Of a DNA stretch of 49,298 bases, positions 1 through 8,492 are shown piece by piece. The notes under the pieces were generated by a model. That model was not told where the DNA came from. It saw only the letters and a program-made list of their open reading frames with translations, and made no database searches. Within the stretch, counting starts at the first letter, position 1; every line of letters starts with the position of its first letter. The DNA is from an uncultured bacterium. GTDB taxonomy: Bacteria > Cyanobacteriota > Vampirovibrionia > Gastranaerophilales > Gastranaerophilaceae. The DNA is taken from the NCBI GenBank assembly GCA_949292185.1, contig CASEYP010000009.1, forward strand, positions 1 through 49,298, read 5' to 3'. The translations under genes were made by a program, and so were the position numbers.

Positions 1-54
1 AAGAAAGTAATATCTAAGAACGTAGAATCATCTTTCAAAACTTTCAACGCATAA
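1..54 (+). CDS. C-terminal end of a large lineage-type protein (partial)
   Basis: Frame 1 from the first base reads 17 codons to a TAA stop at 52-54, ending VISKNVESSFKTFNA. The gene begins outside the window. The tail closely matches the C-terminus of the 703-residue protein at 44067-46178 (VISKNIERTFKFNQSA): the VISKN block is identical and the following residues are similar. I infer that this is the 3' end of a paralog of that protein. A terminator at 145-173 follows on the same strand. Function is unknown; only the tail is visible. Confidence 0.6.
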   Translation, partial: KKVISKNVESSFKTFNA

Positions 55-144
55 AATGATTAAATAGATATAGATATAATAATCATTTAATGCAAACAAA
101 TATTATATATAAATTTTCCTTTCCCTTTTTCCTATTGATTTTCC

Positions 145-173
145 AACGACTTGCAACATAGTCGTTTTTTTTT
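145..173 (+). terminator. Intrinsic terminator of the upstream partial gene
   Basis: Inverted repeat AACGAC / GTCGTT (145-150 and 161-166) with a 10-base loop, followed by an uninterrupted T run. It lies about 90 bases past the stop at 54, with no other gene between. Confidence 0.7.
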
Positions 174-249
174 GTTTTATATCTATTTAAATCTTTTTAT
201 CTATAAAAATTTAGTTATTTAGTATTAATAAACTTTTTTCAGTTTGTTA

Positions 250-255
250 TATAAT
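250..255 (+). promoter_or_regulatory. Candidate -10 box for glgC
   Basis: TATAAT lies 26 bases upstream of the glgC ATG, which would give a short leader of about 20 bases that includes the SD. No convincing -35 is seen, so the call rests on the -10 alone. Confidence 0.3.
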
Positions 256-281
256 ATGTATATAGTGAAAGAGGATTTTAT

Positions 282-1517
282 ATGTCAGTAGATGATGCTT
301 TAGTTATGATTTTGGCAGGTGGTGAAGGTAAAAGATTATATCCTTTAACAAAGGATAGGGCTAAACCTGCTGTTCCATTTGGTGGACGTTATAGAATTAT
401 TGATTTCGTATTGAATAACTTTATTAATTCGGGATTCTTTAAAATAAAAGTTTTGACTCAGTATAAATCTGATTCATTAAATAAACATATTACAAGAGGA
501 TGGGCATTGTCTCCATTTTTAAATCAATATGTAGATTTGGCACCGGCACAGATGAGAACCGGTAGTGATTGGTATAGAGGTACTGCGGACGCTATTTATC
601 AAAATATATTCCACATTTTAGATGAAGATCCAAAGTATGTTTGTATTTTTGGTGGTGACCATATTTATAAAATGCAAGTTGGTCAAATGTTGGATTTTCA
701 CAAAAAAAATAATGCTGCATTATCAATTTCAGCTATTCCAATTCCAATAGAAGAGGCTTCAGAGTTTGGAATTATGGAAGTTGATGATAATTGGCGTTTG
801 ATAAATTTTGTTGAAAAACCTACAACGCCTCCGAAACCTATTCCTGGTAATCCTGGAATGTGCTTGGCTTCTATGGGCAATTATATTTTTGATAAAGATG
901 TTCTTTTATATGCTTTAGAAAAAGATTATAACATTGAATCTTCAAGTCACGATTTTGGTAAAGATGTAATTCCTATGTTATTGTCTGAAGGTAAAGATAT
1001 TTTTGTTTATAATTTTGCAAATAATTCTTTCCCTGGTATGTCAGATAGTGAAAGGGGTTACTGGAGAGATGTCGGTAGTATCGATGCATACTGGCAAGCT
1101 AATATGGATTTGTTAAATTATACGCCGGAATTGAATTTATATTCTAAGGAATGGCCTTTAAGAACTTTTAATTACAATTATCCTCCTGCTAAATTTATTT
1201 GGGAAGAGGGTGATAGGGTTGGTATGGCTACTAACTCTATGGTTTCTGAAGGTTGCATAATTTCTGGTGGTGGGTTATCTCACTGCGTATTATCACCAAA
1301 GGTTAAAATTAATAGTTATTCTAGTGTAACAGATAGTATTTTGATGGAAAATGTTGAAGTCGGAAGATATTGTCAAATTAGAAAAGCTATTATTGATAAA
1401 AACGTTGTTATTCCGCCTCATACAAAAATCGGGTTTAATAGAGAAGAAGACGTTAAAAGAGGGTTCCACGTTTCTGTGGGTGGGGTTACAGTTGTTCCTA
1501 AGGGGGCTATTTTGTAA
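282..1517 (+). CDS. glgC: Glucose-1-phosphate adenylyltransferase
   Basis: Makes ADP-glucose from glucose-1-phosphate and ATP, the committing step of bacterial glycogen synthesis, in the cytoplasm. The N-terminal nucleotidyltransferase domain carries the pyrophosphorylase signature LAGGEGKRLYPLTKDRAKPA (about residues 11-30), then GGRYRIIDF and GGDHIYKMQ. The C-terminal third looks like the left-handed beta-helix typical of GlgC, with hexapeptide-like runs such as GRYCQIRKAIID. The length of 411 residues is usual. The ATG at 282 has a purine-rich SD (AAAGAGGA) 8 bases upstream. Together with malQ (5037-6902) and pgi (46306-47697) it indicates glycogen turnover. The next gene lies about 150 bases downstream. 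Confidence 0.97.
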   Translation: MSVDDALVMILAGGEGKRLYPLTKDRAKPAVPFGGRYRIIDFVLNNFINSGFFKIKVLTQYKSDSLNKHITRGWALSPFLNQYVDLAPAQMRTGSDWYRGTADAIYQNIFHILDEDPKYVCIFGGDHIYKMQVGQMLDFHKKNNAALSISAIPIPIEEASEFGIMEVDDNWRLINFVEKPTTPPKPIPGNPGMCLASMGNYIFDKDVLLYALEKDYNIESSSHDFGKDVIPMLLSEGKDIFVYNFANNSFPGMSDSERGYWRDVGSIDAYWQANMDLLNYTPELNLYSKEWPLRTFNYNYPPAKFIWEEGDRVGMATNSMVSEGCIISGGGLSHCVLSPKVKINSYSSVTDSILMENVEVGRYCQIRKAIIDKNVVIPPHTKIGFNREEDVKRGFHVSVGGVTVVPKGAIL

Positions 1518-1663
1518 ATTTATTTTTAGTGTTTTTATTTTGGTGTTTTTGGGGTACATTTATAGGGTACCCCATTTTTTGTGTAAATTTTTGTGAATAT
1601 TATCGAAAAATTGGGCAATTATTGACCTTCAGAATCTTTATATTTGTGGGTAGGAATGTGTGT

Positions 1664-2299
1664 ATGGCTATATCATCAATTTCAAACAGAATATCTAATT
1701 TCTCAAGCTCTGTAACCCAGGGTATATCTAATGTTATACCTAGAATGACTGTTAGAGGTGAAAAAGCTAATAAGGTTATTAGTTGGATTGGTGAAAAAGT
1801 TTCATCTCCTCAAAATAGGTTGATTTTGGGCGTTTCAGCCCTTATGAGTCAACCATTTATTGATTTACACAACAGAAAAGTTGATGAAGATACTAGAAAG
1901 GTTTCTGCAGCTCGTACAGTTGCGAAAATTATTGCAGGTACATTAACTGGTGTTGCGATTAGATCAGGCTGTATTCATGCCATTGATGCCTTCACTCATT
2001 ACCCGAGAGAAATTACTCCAGATATGAAGTTTAAAAAGTTGAGATCTTTATTTGCTCCAAGTGAAGGACTTGTAAAGAATTTGACCCAATATAAAAAATC
2101 GTTAGGTACTATTATTTCTTTGGTAGTAATGGTATTTACTAACTTTTTAATTGATGCTCCGTTAACTAAGTATTTAACTAATAAGTTTGTTGATAGAATT
2201 CGTGAAAAAGAACAATTAAAAGATAATAATGCAGCAGTTCAGCAATCAAAGACAACAAATGCAACCAAGGAAACAAAGGAGGTAGCTCATCATGAGTAA
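1664..2299 (+). CDS. Hypothetical membrane-associated protein, first of an overlapping pair
   Basis: 211 residues. The open frame extends upstream to 1529, but that part has no SD and an unlikely composition. ATG 1664 has AGGA about 8 bases before it and starts MAISSISNRIS, so I chose it. Residues about 45-105 hold hydrophobic segments (LILGVSALMSQPFIDL, AKIIAGTLTGVAIRSG), and a strong hydrophobic helix, LGTIISLVVMVFTNFLI, lies near residue 150. The tail is charged and rich in K, N, Q and T. It overlaps the next gene by 8 bases, implying translational coupling and joint function. I recognise no named family; I think similar proteins occur in Gastranaerophilales genomes, but that is memory only. 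Confidence 0.75.
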   Translation: MAISSISNRISNFSSSVTQGISNVIPRMTVRGEKANKVISWIGEKVSSPQNRLILGVSALMSQPFIDLHNRKVDEDTRKVSAARTVAKIIAGTLTGVAIRSGCIHAIDAFTHYPREITPDMKFKKLRSLFAPSEGLVKNLTQYKKSLGTIISLVVMVFTNFLIDAPLTKYLTNKFVDRIREKEQLKDNNAAVQQSKTTNATKETKEVAHHE

Positions 2300-2954
2300 G
2301 GCTTCTATGTTTCAAAATTTAAAAGATTTAATTGCAAAACATTATGGTGATAATGTTGGTAAAATGCTTATTCATACAGGGGTAATCGGTTGGATTTTAT
2401 CAGCAGCAGCACAAGTAGTTGCTATTGTTATAAATGATAAAATTCCTAAAGAACAAAAGATGTTTCTTGTTCCTCAAGAAATGGCAGATGCTGCTGTTAA
2501 TATTGTTTCTTTCTATTTGATTACTCAAACTTTTGCATCTGTTGCAGGTAAACTGGTTAAATCAGGCAAATGGTTACCTGGAGCAGTTAGAGATTTCTTT
2601 GAAAAGAGTGGCTTAGCTGATAAACTTGGTAAAAAAGGTTTTGATGTTACTGCAAATGGTAATTTACCTAAAGATTTGCAAAAGAAATATGATAAATTTC
2701 ATAATGGTATTGACGTTATCGCAACGACATTAGGTTCTATCTTATCTTGTAATATTGTAACTCCATTAGTTCGTAATGAAATCGCTGCTGATAGACAAAA
2801 AAGAGGTATCGCCAGAATGAATGCTAAAAATCCAGAAACAAAACCTCTGGATAAACCATCTGTATCTTCACTGTATCAAAAAGTTACATTAAAAGACTTT
2901 CAAGCCTTGAGTAGTGGCAGTATTTATAATAATTCAGGTTCTTTAAAAATATAA
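2292..2954 (+). CDS. Hypothetical membrane-associated protein, second of an overlapping pair
   Basis: 220 residues. The ATG at 2292 lies inside the last codons of the previous gene and is preceded by AAGGAGG in that gene's coding sequence, so the two are translationally coupled. Hydrophobic segments are seen at about residues 28-48 (IGWILSAAAQVVAIVI) and 70-90 (AAVNIVSFYLITQTFASVA), with a third near 145-160 (VIATTLGSILSCNIVTPLV). The layout resembles the preceding protein (two early helices, one late helix followed by a polar tail), suggesting distant paralogs or partners; this is by eye only. Its 3' end overlaps the convergent anti-sigma gene by 12 bases. Function is unknown. Confidence 0.8.
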   Translation: MSKASMFQNLKDLIAKHYGDNVGKMLIHTGVIGWILSAAAQVVAIVINDKIPKEQKMFLVPQEMADAAVNIVSFYLITQTFASVAGKLVKSGKWLPGAVRDFFEKSGLADKLGKKGFDVTANGNLPKDLQKKYDKFHNGIDVIATTLGSILSCNIVTPLVRNEIAADRQKRGIARMNAKNPETKPLDKPSVSSLYQKVTLKDFQALSSGSIYNNSGSLKI

Positions 2955-3467
2955 GTATATGAAACCTACAATTATAGCGCTTATTAGTACAACAAATACT
3001 GCTGCAAGTTTATAAAAATATGTGGTTGTGTATTCCGGTGTATCTTGCAATTGGTTTAATATCGTTTTTGAATAGTCATATTTTGAATCGCTTTTTGTTT
3101 TTTCGTATGCAGAATGCAAGATTTTTTGAAATTTATACATTGTTTCTAATTCTTTTCTTGCAGTAGGATTTGATATTGTCATTTTTTTTATCTTAATGTT
3201 TTCGTTTGAATTTAGTTCATTATCAACATAGGCTGATAAGTTACTTAGAAATTCAGGTTTGATATTGCTTTCTGTTATCGTTGTATCAGGTATTTTAGAT
3301 TGATTAAATCTTTTTAAGATTTTTTGCAAGTCTTCTATCTTTTTTCTGCAAGATGGACATTTTGCTATATGAATATTGATATATTCTCTTAGTCGTGGAT
3401 TTAATTTACCTTCAATATAGAAATTTATCAGTGCTGATACTTGGTTGCAGGTTAGGTCTTTATTCAT
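2943..3467 (-). CDS. Putative membrane anti-sigma factor with zinc-finger (ZAS-like) motif
   Basis: 174 residues. The N-terminus carries an anti-sigma zinc-finger pattern: Cys8, then HIAKCPSC (H-x3-C-x2-C) at about residues 33-40. Residues about 75-110 (LSAYVDNELNSNE onward) look like a second copy of the same helical fold without the metal ligands. The C-terminus is one transmembrane helix (LAAVFVVLISAIIVGFIYLY) ending at the stop. Zinc-finger anti-sigma factors hold their ECF sigma factor at the membrane; here the sigma gene ends 12 bases upstream on the same strand, the classic sigma/anti-sigma order. The signal sensed is unknown, and no periplasmic domain follows the helix. Confidence 0.8.
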   Translation of the reverse strand: MNKDLTCNQVSALINFYIEGKLNPRLREYINIHIAKCPSCRKKIEDLQKILKRFNQSKIPDTTITESNIKPEFLSNLSAYVDNELNSNENIKIKKMTISNPTARKELETMYKFQKILHSAYEKTKSDSKYDYSKTILNQLQDTPEYTTTYFYKLAAVFVVLISAIIVGFIYLYF

Positions 3468-3479
3468 TGTATCTCCTTT

Positions 3480-4076
3480 TTAAATATAATTTTTTAGGGC
3501 TTCTTGAAGTCTTATTCTTGCTCTTGAAATCCTTGATTTTACGGTTCCAACATTTGAATTTGTTGTCTGAGCGATTTCTTCATAGCTTAGTCCTTGAAAT
3601 TCTCTTAATATTATTGCAATTCTAAACGCTTCCGGAAGTTCTCGAATTGCTGATTTTATTAATCTTTCGCATTCTGAGGTTATGCATTTTTCTATCGGTT
3701 TATTTTTTTTGTCAGGAATTTCGATTTTTAGTGAAAAATTTAGTGGTTCATAGTTATAGTCTATGGATATTGTTTCCGGAATTTTTTTCTTTTTTCGCAT
3801 CTCATCGTAGTAGGTGTTTGTTATGATTTGGTTTAGCCAGCCCTTGAAGTATTTGGGATTTTTTAAGTTAATAATATTTTTTGCAACTTTTAGCAGTACT
3901 TCTTGAGTTAAATCTGAAAGATTATCATTACTTTTTGAAAGATAGCTTAGGGTTGCATAAACTCCACTTTGAATTTTTTTTATAAGGGTTTCCAGAGCTT
4001 TGATGTCATCTTTTTGAGAAAGTACAACAAGTTCTTCTATGGGCATTTTTTTATAGAGTAACTTGTGGTCTGACAT
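3480..4076 (-). CDS. ECF-type RNA polymerase sigma factor
   Basis: 198 residues. Region 2 spans about residues 35-95 (LSDLTQEVLLKVAKNI, then FKGWLNQIITNTYYDEMRKK). Region 4 spans about 140-195 with the helix-turn-helix signature LSYEEIAQTTNSNVGTVKSR. Region 3 is absent, as in ECF (group 4) sigma factors. It would direct RNA polymerase to a small regulon and is probably restrained by the anti-sigma factor encoded directly downstream. The start ATG at 4076 is preceded by AAGGAGGA, a near-perfect SD, but that SD lies entirely within the 20-bp hairpin described at 4077-4122. Function as a sigma factor is confident; its targets are not known. Confidence 0.92.
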   Translation of the reverse strand: MSDHKLLYKKMPIEELVVLSQKDDIKALETLIKKIQSGVYATLSYLSKSNDNLSDLTQEVLLKVAKNIINLKNPKYFKGWLNQIITNTYYDEMRKKKKIPETISIDYNYEPLNFSLKIEIPDKKNKPIEKCITSECERLIKSAIRELPEAFRIAIILREFQGLSYEEIAQTTNSNVGTVKSRISRARIRLQEALKNYI

Positions 4077-4122
4077 AAAAAAGATTCCTCCTTAATTTAA
4101 ATATTAAGAAGAAATCTTTTTT
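4077..4122 (-). promoter_or_regulatory. Hairpin sequestering the SD of the ECF sigma gene
   Basis: Inverted repeat with 20-base arms, 4077-4096 and 4103-4122, and a 6-base loop (4097-4102). Read as minus-strand RNA, all 20 positions pair (18 Watson-Crick, 2 G-U). The 3' arm contains the SD AAGGAGGA and ends in six U residues directly before the AUG at 4076. It could act as a translational switch or RNA thermometer, or as an attenuator, because a stem followed by U6 also resembles an intrinsic terminator. Confidence 0.7.
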
Positions 4123-4186
4123 ATTAGTATAAGCTTATTGTTATATCAACAGGATAATTTTTTTTTAGCTTCAATCTTAATTAAGA

Positions 4187-5050
4187 TTATTTTGCTAATT
4201 TGTATCTTATTACAGAATTGCTCCCTTGTGATGATATAAATAGCAAATCTCCTGTTACATGCATACAATATGGTTTATCAACATTTGATAATAATTCTGT
4301 TATTAAACCATTTCTATCAACTTTTAAGATATTATTTTTATTATAATTTGCAATATAGATGTTTCCACCTTTATCTATGGCTAACCCGATAGGACCATCT
4401 ATTTTTTCGCTTTTTATATATACTATTTTTTTATTGTCAGGTCCAATTTTGTAAATTGTGTTATCAGAAAATCCTGCAATATATAAATTCCCGCTATTAT
4501 CAGTAACAACACCTGTTGGGCTTGTGATATCACTATAAACCCCATCAGAATCATTTTTAGGGTTAGCATCAATATATGTTTGAGGTTTTGTTTGGTCATC
4601 TTTTGCTGTTGGAATATCAGTGTCCATTGATGCTGCAAGCTGTTTTGCACGTTGTCCAATAAGTGTATCTGTCGGAATTAAAGTTAAATACATTTTTGCT
4701 TTGTCGTATTCGCCAACTTTTTTACTTAATAGGGCAGCTTTGTATACTGATTCATAGTCATCAGGTTTTCTTAGAATAATTTGTTTAAATACAGCAAGTG
4801 CGGCTTCATCTTGTTTTAAGTATTCTAGGATTGAGCCAAGATTATAGTACGCATCAATATAATTTGGGTCAAGTTCAATTGCTTTTTTAAAGCAAGCCGC
4901 AGATTCTTCAAATTGTCCAAGTTGGTAATAATCTATACCTTTGTTATATTGAAGTTTTGCATCTGTAGCAATAGCCCCAAAACTTATATTAGCTGTACAA
5001 AATAATATTGTTAAAGTCAAAATTGATTTTAATAATTTATTGTATTTCAT
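4187..5050 (-). CDS. Exported TPR and NHL-repeat protein
   Basis: 287 residues. An N-terminal signal peptide (LLKSILTLTILFCTANISFG, about residues 6-25) predicts export. Residues about 32-125 form TPR repeats (AKLQYNKGIDYYQLGQFEES, then YIDAYYNLGSILEYLKQDEA). Residues about 170-285 contain three NHL-type blades with the recurring pattern GNLYIAGFSDNTIYKI, GNIYIANYNKNNILKV and LLFISSQGSNSVIRY. NHL repeats build beta-propellers, and three blades are fewer than a full ring. The gene overlaps the 3' end of malQ by 14 bases, so it is translated from the malQ message. Its role is unknown; an envelope scaffold or binding protein is plausible. Confidence 0.85.
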   Translation of the reverse strand: MKYNKLLKSILTLTILFCTANISFGAIATDAKLQYNKGIDYYQLGQFEESAACFKKAIELDPNYIDAYYNLGSILEYLKQDEAALAVFKQIILRKPDDYESVYKAALLSKKVGEYDKAKMYLTLIPTDTLIGQRAKQLAASMDTDIPTAKDDQTKPQTYIDANPKNDSDGVYSDITSPTGVVTDNSGNLYIAGFSDNTIYKIGPDNKKIVYIKSEKIDGPIGLAIDKGGNIYIANYNKNNILKVDRNGLITELLSNVDKPYCMHVTGDLLFISSQGSNSVIRYKLAK

Positions 5051-6902
5051 CTAGTTCCTCAATAATTTGTTTATTATCGTTAGCAAATTGTGATCCACGA
5101 GCAATAATAGCTTTTTTCAAGATTGTCGGCAAATCAATAGTTTGCATTGTTTCAAAATTATTTGGAAGTCTTAAACTCCAGTTTTTATCACCTGATGTAC
5201 CTGGAACATTGTAAGTTTCTGTCATGTTGAAATAATCTGTAAAGAAGATTTGAATATTTTCTGCTTTGCATGCGAACAATTCAACAAGTTTTGTTTCTTT
5301 TAAAAATTCTTCGTCATTTGTCATTTTAACAATTAAAGCATCTTTATTAGGTTCTTCTTTAAATAAATCTTCAACTAAATTCTTAACGTGTAAATATCCT
5401 TCGTGCGTGTGAACCATATTTTTTGCCCAAACATTAACAGGTTGGTTATCATGTGTTCCAATCATTGCCCAGCATTTTTCTGTAATGTTTTTGCATCTGT
5501 ATGGATCTTCTGGTTCTGTAGGAACAGTAAACTGAGTTAATCTCATACCTAATAATTCGTATTCTTTCATTACAGCAGCAACCGGATTTGTTAGGGTTCC
5601 TAAGTCTTCGCAAACAATAGAATCTTTTGTTAGTCCTTCTTCTTTAGCTGCAGCTATAACGATTTTTTCGATTAATCTTCCGTACAATTTGATTTGTTCG
5701 TGTGTTAAAGATTTTACTCTCTTTTCATTGTCAGAAGTTAGTGTATTGTCTAAGTCTTCAAGTTTTGCGATTGCATATTTTTTCAATTCAGGATGTTCCG
5801 GAGAAGAGTATAGTCTTCCTGCACCTTGTTCAGGCATAGGTTTTTTACCAGCTTTATATACCCAAGGGTCGATTAATCCTACGATGTGGTCAATTCTAAC
5901 ACCACCAGGGTTTTCTCTGAACATCTTTTTGTATAAGTTTTTCATTAAAATTCCTGCATCGCCTAATGAACCGTCAGCGTTAAACATCTTGTCAGGATCA
6001 ATTACAGGAAATCCCCAAGCCTGACCGTCTTTTGAAAAGTAATCAGGTGGACAGCCTAAGCACCATCCTTCTAAAAATAGTGATTGGTATGCCCAAGTAT
6101 CACGATCTGAAAATGCTACTTGTCTGTCTGCTATCATTTTTATGCCTTTTGAATCAGCATATTTCTTTGTTTCAAGGTTTTGTTTGTATAAAACAAATTG
6201 AATAAATTTATATTCATCAATTTCATTTTTATATTGTTTTGAAACTTCTTCAATTCTTTTTGCGTATTCAATTTTTTCTTTATCAGATTTTGGATTAAAT
6301 AGGTTTTTGTCTGTTTCGCTCTTCCATTTTGGCCAAAAATCTGTGCCATGCTCAATTGATAATGCTTCATATAAGCTGTCTTTATCTAACCAAACGCTAT
6401 TATCTTTTTTATATTGTTCAAACTCTTTCATTAGATTTGCATTGTTTAATTTAATGAAATTTTTGTAAGCTTCAGATAATGCTTCAGCTTGGCGTTTTGT
6501 TATATATGAATAACTTGTTTTGTTTTTATTTTTGTTTGGATTGTTGGTAACAATATCATTAAATGTATTTTCAGATAATATTTTAAACCATTTATCTGTA
6601 GTAAGTTGTTTTAAATCAATAAATAATGGGTTATTAGAAAAAATTGTACCTGTATAAGGTGAAGAATCTGAGGATTTAGTTTTTCCTGCAGGTCCCATTT
6701 GGATAGCATCGAATAGTCCAGCTGCATAATCTATAAAATTTCTGCCTGCTGTTGAATTTATTGTTCCAAATCCTGTATTTTCGTTATCTAAAGATGGAAA
6801 GCTTCCATTGTGCATAATAAATACAAAATTCTTTTTACCAAGAACTTTTAATGCTTTTCTAATAGTGCTGACTTTGTTGTTACTATTCACTGTACAAACC
6901 AT
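5037..6902 (-). CDS. malQ: 4-alpha-glucanotransferase (GH77, amylomaltase)
   Basis: Transfers alpha-1,4-glucan segments between maltodextrins, used in glycogen or starch breakdown. The 621 residues include all three GH77 acidic residues in motif context: Asp338 in GGVRIDHIVG (nucleophile), Glu432 in CEDLGTL (acid/base) and Asp485 in IGTHDNQ (transition-state stabiliser). It is longer than the roughly 500-residue plant-type enzymes because of extra sequence between about residues 100 and 250. The ATG at 6902 has SD GAAGGGG. tRNA-Lys lies just upstream, and the TPR-NHL gene overlaps its 3' end. It fits with glgC and pgi in the window. Confidence 0.93.
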   Translation of the reverse strand: MVCTVNSNNKVSTIRKALKVLGKKNFVFIMHNGSFPSLDNENTGFGTINSTAGRNFIDYAAGLFDAIQMGPAGKTKSSDSSPYTGTIFSNNPLFIDLKQLTTDKWFKILSENTFNDIVTNNPNKNKNKTSYSYITKRQAEALSEAYKNFIKLNNANLMKEFEQYKKDNSVWLDKDSLYEALSIEHGTDFWPKWKSETDKNLFNPKSDKEKIEYAKRIEEVSKQYKNEIDEYKFIQFVLYKQNLETKKYADSKGIKMIADRQVAFSDRDTWAYQSLFLEGWCLGCPPDYFSKDGQAWGFPVIDPDKMFNADGSLGDAGILMKNLYKKMFRENPGGVRIDHIVGLIDPWVYKAGKKPMPEQGAGRLYSSPEHPELKKYAIAKLEDLDNTLTSDNEKRVKSLTHEQIKLYGRLIEKIVIAAAKEEGLTKDSIVCEDLGTLTNPVAAVMKEYELLGMRLTQFTVPTEPEDPYRCKNITEKCWAMIGTHDNQPVNVWAKNMVHTHEGYLHVKNLVEDLFKEEPNKDALIVKMTNDEEFLKETKLVELFACKAENIQIFFTDYFNMTETYNVPGTSGDKNWSLRLPNNFETMQTIDLPTILKKAIIARGSQFANDNKQIIEELDEIQ

Positions 6903-6947
6903 CTTTACCCCTTCTTATTTGACTAAAACACTAACCTTATAAAAAAA

Positions 6948-7020
<73 letters not shown>

Positions 7021-7076
7021 ATTTATAAGACATATTTATTTTATCATAAAAAATATTTATAAGTAAATAGGTTATA

Positions 7077-7107
7077 AAAAAAAAGACCTCAATGGAGGTC
7101 TTTTTCT
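7077..7107 (-). terminator. Terminator downstream of glnA
   Basis: Stem GACCTC / GAGGTC (7085-7090, 7095-7100) with a 4-base loop, extended by A/T pairs. On the minus strand it is followed by eight T residues. It lies 20 bases past the glnA stop and is symmetric enough to work in both directions. Confidence 0.85.
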
Positions 7108-7127
7108 TTTTCAAATTATAAATAAGA

Positions 7128-8492
7128 TTAGTATCTTTCCAAGTATCTGTCTAATTCCCAAGGTGATACGTAAGTTCTGAATGAATCCCATTCTTTTTTC
7201 TTGGAAGTCATAAATTCTTTAAATATGTGTTCACCTAATGCAGCTTGGGCAACAAGTGATTTGTCTAACATATCTGTTGCTTCAGCTAAGCTACCTGGTA
7301 GGGAATCAATTCTTTGTTTTTTACGTTCTTTTGTTGTCAATTTGTAGATGTTACTTTCAACAGGAGCTGGCGGATCAATTTTATTTCTAATACCATCTAA
7401 GCATGTTTCAAGAATAGCAGCAAATGCTAAATATGGATTGCAAGATGGATCAGGGGATCTTAATTCAACCCTTGTAGAGATGCCTCTTTTGGCAGGAACT
7501 CTCAATAGTGCACTTCTGTTTGCAAGAGACCATGCTAAGTATACCGGAGCTTCATATCCAGGAACTAATCTTTTGTAGCTGTTTACTGTTGGGTTTGTTA
7601 TTGCAGTTATGCTTTTTACGTGTTTTAAAAGTCCGCCAATAGCATATTTTGCAGTTTCAGAAAGTTGATATTCAGCTTTTTCATCATAAAAAGCATTTTT
7701 ACCGTCTTTGAATAGTGAAATGTTACAGTGCATGCCTGAACCATTAATTCCGAAAATAGGTTTTGGCATAAATGTAGCATGTAAATTATGTTTTGCGGCA
7801 ATAGCTTTTACTGCAATTCTAAATGTTGTAACATTATCAGCTGCAGTTAAAATATCAGCATATCTGAAATCGATTTCGTGTTGACCATCTGCAACTTCGT
7901 GGTGAGAAGCTTCAATATCAAATCCCATTTCTTTTAAAGTTAAGACAATATCAGATCTTACATCTTCACCTAAATCTTCAGGTCCAACATCATAATATCC
8001 TGCGTGGTCTTGAGTTTTTGTTGTTACATTGCCATCTTTATCTTTTGAAAATAAGAAAAATTCAGCTTCAGGACCAATATTCATTGAAAATCCCATTTTT
8101 TCGGCATTTTCCATAACTCTTTTTAAGTTGCATCTTGGACAACCTTCAAATGGTGTTCCATCTGCATTATAGATATCACAAATTAATCTTGCTGCGTTAA
8201 CGCCTTCGTGTTCTCTCCAAGGTAATATTTGAAAACTGTTGATATCAGGATGGAAAAACATATCGGATGTTTCAATACTTCTGAAACCTTTTATTGATGA
8301 ACCATCTAACATAATTTCATTATTTAATGCTTTTTCGATATGTTCGGATGGTATTGACATATTTTTTACTTGTCCGTTAATGTCTACAAACTGAAGTTTT
8401 ATAAATTTGATATTGTATTGTTTGATCAAATCTTTTACTTCATCAGGGGTAAATTTTTTCCCGTCTAATCTTGTGTGTGTAAATTCTGTCAT
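7128..8492 (-). CDS. glnA: Glutamine synthetase, type I
   Basis: Makes glutamine from glutamate, ammonia and ATP. Typical GSI signatures are present: DGSSIKGF, GPEAEFFLF, the ATP-binding region starting FMPKPIFGINGSGMHCNIS, and the glutamate-binding NRSALLRVP. At 454 residues it is close to the shorter GSI-alpha class and lacks the insertions of the GSI-beta class. The open frame allows a start at 8519, but the ATG at 8492 (MTEFTHTRLD) has SD AAAGAGG 6 bases upstream, so I used it. It appears monocistronic, with its own terminator at 7077-7107 and a gap of about 250 bases upstream. Confidence 0.96.
   Translation of the reverse strand: MTEFTHTRLDGKKFTPDEVKDLIKQYNIKFIKLQFVDINGQVKNMSIPSEHIEKALNNEIMLDGSSIKGFRSIETSDMFFHPDINSFQILPWREHEGVNAARLICDIYNADGTPFEGCPRCNLKRVMENAEKMGFSMNIGPEAEFFLFSKDKDGNVTTKTQDHAGYYDVGPEDLGEDVRSDIVLTLKEMGFDIEASHHEVADGQHEIDFRYADILTAADNVTTFRIAVKAIAAKHNLHATFMPKPIFGINGSGMHCNISLFKDGKNAFYDEKAEYQLSETAKYAIGGLLKHVKSITAITNPTVNSYKRLVPGYEAPVYLAWSLANRSALLRVPAKRGISTRVELRSPDPSCNPYLAFAAILETCLDGIRNKIDPPAPVESNIYKLTTKERKKQRIDSLPGSLAEATDMLDKSLVAQAALGEHIFKEFMTSKKKEWDSFRTYVSPWELDRYLERY

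Noticed and set aside
1529..1663. N-terminal extension of the 1664 gene
   Set aside because: The 45 extra codons give a Cys/Phe/Trp-rich stretch with no SD at 1529; ATG 1664 has one.
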